In this document: positions 57,946 to 64,000 of the stretch, piece by piece
Numbering within the stretch: the stretch's first letter is position 1
Layout of the letters: each line of letters opens with the position of its first letter
NCBI GenBank assembly: GCA_949357655.1
Contig: CASHTG010000021.1
Span: 806,001-870,000 of the forward strand
Reading direction: 5' to 3'
Length of the DNA stretch: 64,000 nt
DNA from: Parascedosporium putredinis
Lineage: Eukaryota > Ascomycota > Sordariomycetes > Microascales > Microascaceae
Notes under the pieces: model-generated
What the model was told of the DNA's origin: nothing
The model's input: only the letters and a program-made list of their open reading frames with translations
Database searches by the model: none
Program-made: the position numbers and the translations under genes

Positions 57946-60469
57946 GGTGATGAGGCTGTGTTGGGATAGGGAGAGAGAGGTTGGCGAAAAGATGGAATTT
58001 TAGGGTCGCGAAGCTGGACCTTGGCCTACGCGGTAGGGAGGAGGATCGCGATGGGATAAGATCGATGGGAGGAGGATGTTCGGGATGGTGGAGATATTTG
58101 GGTGTGTGTGGTGATCGTGCACTAGAAGGCTGAGGCTGGCAACAAATCATACAATGATCCAAAGCTTGCGTTTCCCGGTTGAAGCCTACACCAAGCAAAT
58201 GGATTACATAATATTCTTCGGCTGCCCAAAAACTTGGAGCTTCTTGTCGTCTGGTCCGGTTTGAGAGGTGGTGTAGTCATCATCAGCTGACACATCCAGA
58301 GCTCTACGTGTGATTAGTCATAAAATCCAAATACGAACTAGCGTATTCTTACGTAATACATCAGCCGACTCATTCCGATCAGCCTGAGGTGTTCAATCAA
58401 GCACCCTCAATTGTTCGAAAGACAGAATCACGTGAAAAGGGGCTGACAATGCCTACAGCATACTCATCACTCAACTTGACACCAATGAGACTTGAATAGG
58501 CATCGCTGGACAAAGTAATACCTTATTAGTCACCAGTGCATGGAGTGGAGTGGATGAAGCAAATCGCGGTTGGAAGGGACCGATCAGACCTTCTCAACCA
58601 AAAGGTGAGGCTAGCTTCCAGGCAGGGCGAGGTGTGGAGCCAGATAAGATGAATGTCTGATTGGCCAAGTTCACCGGGGCCTTGGATCAGCGGTGACCAG
58701 GGTGTATGCGAGGCGAACAACGATTGGCCCAAGTGCGTCAGGATCCCCAAAATCGAAGACTAGGCTGGGCATGCCTGCAACAGTTAATGACGAGAAAGCT
58801 TCCCCTTTCGAGCACAAGAGGACCGGGACTGTCTCGGACTGTTCGTGGGAGGAAGGGGTAAAATGAGGAGAGCGACCCGCCTCAAAAGGAAGGATCCGAC
58901 ACCCGACAAACGAGTGGTTCGGGGTTCAGAGCTTGGGCTGAGTCGGCAATGAAGCCCAGCCCAGCCCGTGCAGATTCGATTTCATGGATGGTTCTCACAA
59001 ACCAAAGGGCATCTCATAATAGGGCCCAAAGGAGGGTTGGTTGCCTCAACTCTAGAAGAAAGAAAGGGAGAAAAAAAGAGTGTGGTGGCTCGGTGGCAGC
59101 AGCGTCAGGTAGCGACCGCCCAATTCCTCGCCAGGCTCAGAATTCAAAGCCAGAGCCCGTAACGGTGTGTCGATTTGACATGACCAGCTTAACCAGCACT
59201 CCCTCACCACTTCGAGGGTCCACGACCCATCGTTGGGTCAATGTGGGGGTCTCTCAATAACAATGCCTGCCGTCGAGATGACAGCACACCGGCACTGGAC
59301 CCCACTTTCCGTACCAGTGACATGGCCGGTGGCGAGGAGTGCTGCCCGGGCCCAGGTAGACATACCGGAGGCACACCCAGGCATTTTTGTCGGCGCCCCA
59401 GCCATCACCACCGCCCTCTCCGCCCGGAAAAAGAGTCATCAGGCCTTCCAATAGCGTGAGTGTATCTGCTCCCTCCCAGCGTGCCTGGCAGGACCTTCCA
59501 TGCCAAGTGTGCCGGCCTGTACCGAATTTGTACCCAGTGCTGGCCAGACCCCAAAAGCCCCAACGAATCCCCAGCATGCGAGACCGAATGAGACGCCGGT
59601 GGACAGGTGAGTGGACAAGGCGCCAACAAAGCCAAGCAGCAAGCATGCACTTTGGACAAAAGAAGCCGATGGCTTTCGCGGATACAGTGCAATCTGCCAG
59701 TGGAGATTCATTATCTCATAGATCTGTGGATACCTCCCTTGATACCTCTTCCCCCATGTAATCTGATGTCCTTGACAAACAGATCGTCTTGTCCAGACCC
59801 GCTGCGTCACATCGAACCTCGTTCACTCACAGTTCAGTTCACTACCAGTCCCTTGTCCCAACGTGTGACCATTTCTCTTTCCAGCCTTCCGACGCAATCA
59901 ACCAAACTTAGAACTCTAAATACCCAACTTGAACTCTTTGTGCTGCCTCTCTTCTATACATTAGCTGCCTGCCTGCCTGCCTGCCTGCTTCTCCAACCCC
60001 ATTCCCTCACTCTCTCGCCCACTTCTCTCTCGTGCCTGTCCTCGCCTCCTCGCTTTCCTTTCCCTGTGCTTCTTGCAACATTCTATTCTTCCAACATTTG
60101 CTTTAGCAGCCTGGTTCTGGTAAATCATTGTAGCTGGCCTCGCTTCTCTTTAATCTCTTCTCTCCAACTACTCAGCCATCAACCCACCCACCCTCTTCGC
60201 TCACCCCCACCACCGCCGACGAACCCCTCCCAGCGACCGTTCCTTGACGACAACTGCTGGCTGATTTTGGTCCTGCCTATCTTGCATCTTTGCATACGAG
60301 AACAACTGATCCAGTCGCTTTTCGCGCCTTTACACACGCCTCCGATTTAAACCCTGAACCTTACTGCCCTTTAATTAATCGCTCGACCGCTCCGCTTCTC
60401 TTCGCTCGTTCTGTCCTTCGTTCGTCTTGCAATTCCACGACCTCGCCTACCCACCCACCACCGCCCGCC
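57946..60469. other. Divergent intergenic region, RPT3 (-) to the small conserved gene (+)
   Basis: The 2.5 kb hold the RPT3 promoter at the left and, from about 59,770, a pyrimidine-rich leader for the gene to the right, including four CTGC units near 59965-59990. Between 58.2 and 59.7 kb I see no gene. Confidence 0.55.
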
Positions 60470-61154
60470 ATGGCTTCTCCCTCAATTACGATCCCCACCA
60501 GCCTCACGGGGCCTAGCACTCCTTACAATCCGACCGAGAAATCTCCGTCCGGGAGCTCCTCTTCGTCGTCTCCTTATTACCCGTCTCCTCAGACACCGAC
60601 ACCAGCGTCTAAGGCTCAGGGACGCAAGTCGAGCCATACCCGCCGGCCTAGCCTCTTGAGTATGATTTGGAAACCCTCCCCCATCTCCATGCTATCTTCT
60701 AGATGCGTGCTGGGTACTGGGTGCTGGGTGCTGGGTGCTGTTCGCTAACATTATCGTCTACAGGCCCTGCCATTTCCAAGCAGGAATGCACCGTTATCAA
60801 CATTGGAGATCCCGAGGGTCCTCCCCGATTGGTACGCTCACTCAACCCTTCCCCTACTATTCCGAACTGAACTCGTTGAGGAGCTATACTGAAACAATCT
60901 TGGATTTTCTAGATCTCCTATCTCTCCTCCGGCCAAGGTTTCGCCTGGAATCCAGGTGAGTTTGAAACCCGAGGCTTGCCGACCCGCCTCTACTTGCAGC
61001 TCTTCCCGAGCCATGACTAACCCAAAGCGTCTCCACAGAGATCTTTCTCCCGTCCTATATCGACTACGATTATGTCCCTCTTGAGAACAGACGAGACCCG
61101 ATCCACGAAATCTTTCTGACCGACGAGGAGGCCAAGGGAATGCTTCCTCAATAA
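60470..61154 (+). CDS. Small four-exon protein, function unknown
   Basis: Exons are 60470-60659, 60764-60831, 60913-60955 and 61039-61154; together 417 bases, 138 residues, with no frame correction needed. The first exon (MASPSITIPTSLTGPSTPYN) is Ser/Pro/Thr-rich and low-complexity. The following short exons read continuously across phase-matched introns: QECTVINIGDPEGPPRL, ISYLSSGQGFAWNPE and IFLPSYIDYDYVPLENRRDP, ending IFLTDEEAKGMLPQ. The hydrophobic-aromatic second half looks like a compact folded region, but I recognise no family. The first intron contains a heptanucleotide tandem repeat (TGCTGGG, about five units). I am confident in the gene model because four exons join in frame, but not in any function. 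Confidence 0.8.
60704..60740. repeat. Heptanucleotide tandem repeat (TGCTGGG)n in an intron
   Basis: About five copies, one with a G-to-A change, lie inside intron 1 of the small four-exon gene. Confidence 0.85.
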
Positions 61155-62745
61155 ACATGTCTCTTGTATCCGACTATCCCGCTCCCAGCCACGAGATGGC
61201 AGGATTAGCGGGATAGGAGAGGGCAGCCCCTCTTCCCTCGCTCTCGACTACTCGACTTGCGTCATTACAACACTGCAGTTTTAGACGGTCTTTCTCACGA
61301 GGCTTTGCTCTACAATTGGATCTAATAGATCCTTATCTTTCCCCACTCACTCCACCTTAGCCTTATTCCCACATCTCTTTGGGAGCACTACTCACGATAT
61401 CATGGCCACCATCACACTACCACCTAATGCAATCCCGGTTTTGGGAGCATAGGGTTCGTCTCGCATAACACCTCGTCTTCTTCTCTACTCTTTACGTTTT
61501 GTTAGGGATACGCCAAAGGCGCTCCTGGTTCTTTTTCTTTTTTTCTCTCGACTGAGCGAGCTCACAACAGCTCCGAGTCTGGTGTACAGGATCCCTTGTT
61601 TTGGTCATCCGGGGTTTGCGGGTAGGGAGCAATAACGGTCCCGGAGTTTTGAGTGCTATCTTTACGGCCCCTTTTAGTTTTTCCAATTCACCTCTTCTCT
61701 CACTTTCTTTGCTGTGCGCCTTAAAGTCTTCCCTTTCGCCTTGGCTCCGTCTGCCCCCTTCTTTTTAGGAGAGAAATCCGGTGGGCAACCTCTGCGCCTG
61801 GAAACGACCCTTCCACGAATGATGTATTTTGGCACTTTCTTCTTCTTCCCTCCCCCTTCAACCGCCGCTACTCTTCTTCAATGCCTCTTTCTTTGTCTGC
61901 GACGCTTCCATCCTTCCGTGGTGACGCTGGCAGGCCCCTGTGATGAAACACTCCTCCGGGCGGCGCTTCTTCGTCGATTTGATGCTTATTCAAGTTCTGG
62001 TAGATAGTTTTGGGTAGAATCAGATTAAATGGGTTTTCAAATTCGTATACGCTACGTGTGAGCCTATGCCATCTACATCCAGTATCTCTGAGGCGATTCG
62101 TTCATCGTGCAGCTCTCTACGACAACATTCAACCCGACAAAGTCACTCTCATGGCGCAAGGGAAGAGCATAAATTGGGTGTGTGGATGAATAAAACCCAT
62201 AATGAACAAAAGTAACACTAAGATATCTCCTAAAAACAGCAGGTTGAACGGCTCAAAATATTTCCCTCCTTGATGACCCCGGTTGCCCAGATTTGTAACA
62301 AAGGAAAGAAAAGAAAAAAAGACACTAGTATATAACTCCAATCTTCACCCTTGTTTATGATGATTTTTCTTTTCCGATTCTTTCCTTCTCGGTCGAAAAG
62401 ATCCGACGCCTTCCTATCCCTCCTCCAATTTGTTGTACCATGCAATAGTTTGATTTTGATTTTGATTGTTTTTGATAAGATAGACTCCTGCCCAAAATGA
62501 TGAACCCTTGTTGAAGAGAGGGCGTGTTGAAGAGGCCTGGCCTGCCCATTGGGGTGGACAAGAACCAGGGCTCGTAGCGTTAGTAAAGATATCTGAAACC
62601 TCTCTTCTTTCACTCCCTCTACTCGAGAAGGAGTGATTTTCCTGAGAAGGAAAAAGAAAAGAGCGGTTTAGAGAAAGAAAGGTAGCAGCGAGTGGCCCGG
62701 GTAGGGCCTCGCTAGCAAGGTATTATGTAAGTGGTGGCTGGGTAT
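61155..62745. other. Convergent spacer between the small gene and SHMT
   Basis: Two 3' flanks face each other. Short open frames here lack protein character; no gene is seen. Confidence 0.6.
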
Positions 62746-64000
62746 TTAGAGACCAGCATCAAGCCTCCAGCCCTCGACGGGAAGGGGGAAAGAAGAGCTC
62801 CATTCAGCAATCTCCTTGCGGAGATCGTTGAGCTTGGCGTTATCGTTGCTAGCAACCTTGGCCTTGAAGTCCTTGAGCTTGTTGGCTTCCTTGGGAAGAG
62901 AGGCCTGGATCTCCTTGCAGAGCTTGACGGACTGGTCAATGTACTCGGCAACGCGCTCGAAATCGGCCTGGTTGAAGCCACGGCTGGTCATGGCAGGGGT
63001 ACCGATACGGAGACCGCAGGGGGTAAGGGCGCTCTTGTCGCCGGGGATGGAGTTCTTGTTGCAAGCAATGTTGATGCGCTCGAGAACGGCCTCGACACGG
63101 GCGCCGTCGAGGCTGTGCTGGCGGAGGTCGACGAGGACCATGTGGGAGTCGGTGCCGTCGGAGACGAGCTTGTGGCCGAGAGCCTTGAACTTGTTCTCAA
63201 GGGCCTTGGCGTTGTCTACAACCTGCTGCTGGTAGGCCTTGAAGTCAGGGCCGGAGGCCTGCTTCAGGGCAACAGCGAGGGCGGTGATGGTGTGGTTGTG
63301 GGGGCCACCCTGATGGCCGGGGAAGACGGAGAAGTTGATGGGGCCCTCAAGGTCGTAGAGGGTCTGCTTGCCGGTCTTGGCATCGGTGGAGCGGACGCCC
63401 TTGCGGAAGAAGATCATGGCACCGCGGGGTCCACGAAGAGACTTGTGGGTGGTGGTGGTGACAATGTCGGCGTGCTCAAAAGGAGAGGGGATGACGCCAG
63501 CGGCGATCAGGCCAGAGATGTGGGCCATGTCGACGACGAGGTAGGCACCGACAGAGTCGGCAATCTCGCGCATGCGAGCATAGTCGATCAGACGGCAGTA
63601 GGCAGAGGTACCGGCAACAAGGACCTTGGGGCGGTAGAGGACCGCGTTCTTGGCAAGGGTATCATAGTCGATGATACCGGTCTCGAGGTCAACCCTATAG
63701 GGCATGGTCTCGAAGTAGGTAGAGACAGCAGAGATCCTGTTGGGGAGGGAGAACAATGTTAGCCACTGTAGCTTACGGCAGTCTCGGCATGCGGTTCCTT
63801 TCATCCCCTACTTCTTGGTTTCGTCCCTCCTCCTCTTTTGCCGTAGCAGTTGCAGAGGGGAACGCTGGTGTAGGTGGGGTGGGTTATAGTCAACACTTAC
63901 TTCCTAGCGGGAGTCTGGTAGCCGTGGCTGAGATGGCCACCGTGGGGAGGTCAAGACCCATGAGGCGGCCGTGAGGGGGCATGATGGCCTGGTAAACCTG
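62746..64000 (-). CDS. Serine hydroxymethyltransferase, C-terminal part (5' end outside window)
   Basis: PLP enzyme converting serine and tetrahydrofolate to glycine and methylene-tetrahydrofolate. The upstream exon (63901-64000, continuing beyond the window) reads QVYQAIMPPHGRLMGLDLP and HGGHLSHGYQTPARK; the intron is 63737-63900; the downstream exon is 62746-63736. The PLP-lysine motif VTTTTHKSLRGPRGAMIFFR is intact, as are SAVSTYFETMPYRVD, YLVVDMAHISGL and FPGHQGGPHNHTI. The end is LPVEGWRLDAGL with stop at 62746-62748. One base is missing in the G4 (plus strand) run 63944-63947. The N-terminus is not in view, so cytosolic versus mitochondrial form cannot be settled; the short gap to the expected start hints at the cytosolic form. 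Confidence 0.93.

Overview
The window is nuclear chromosomal DNA from a filamentous ascomycete (Pezizomycotina, probably a Sordariomycete). The evidence is short spliceosomal introns of about 50-170 bases with GTRNGT donors, CTAAC-like branch sites and YAG acceptors, a nuclear gene for ATP synthase subunit 9 with a mitochondrial presequence, an intron-bearing tRNA, and a gene set of fungal housekeeping proteins. I do not claim a species. I found no CRISPR array, bacterial operon, intact transposon, viral gene or biosynthetic cluster.

Layout from left to right: the 3' part of TAF12 (+); a decayed gene of unknown family (about 1.3-1.85 kb, +); proteasome lid subunit RPN3 (+); a SAS2-type MYST acetyltransferase (-); a leucine-rich-repeat protein with an acidic tail (-); a gene desert of about 10 kb; ATP9 (+); a membrane-associated alpha/beta hydrolase (-); a RINT-1/TIP20 tethering factor (+); a YMC1-like mitochondrial carrier (-); tRNA-Arg(CCG) (+); the RCC1-repeat mitochondrial protein FMP25 (-); Golgi tether COG3 (+); a spacer of about 3.7 kb; a tyrosine phosphatase (+); a desert of about 13 kb; folliculin/LST7 (+); proteasome ATPase RPT3 (-); a small four-exon conserved protein (+); and the C-terminal part of serine hydroxymethyltransferase (-). 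The genes are independent; they form no pathway cluster. Themes recur by chance: two 26S proteasome subunits, two vesicle tethers, three mitochondrial proteins, and two chromatin or transcription factors.

The dominant property of the sequence is its indels. Almost every conserved long gene must change reading frame one to several times to match its family, mostly at short homopolymers and mostly by one missing base. For most of these genes the exon lengths become an exact multiple of three once the inferred indels are counted (for example RPN3, RINT1, YMC1, COG3, RPT3). This looks like residual consensus error of a long-read assembly rather than mass gene death. The fragment at 1.3-1.85 kb differs: it also carries TAG/TAA codons where CAG/CAA would keep the frame open, which resembles repeat-induced point mutation.

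The two deserts hold pyrimidine-rich tracts, microsatellites and an 18-base palindrome present twice, but no coding segment I can defend. I found no convincing undescribed system; the most open observations are the decayed gene, the deserts, an orphan start codon followed by a splice donor at 49,994, and the uncharacterised LRR, hydrolase and small proteins.
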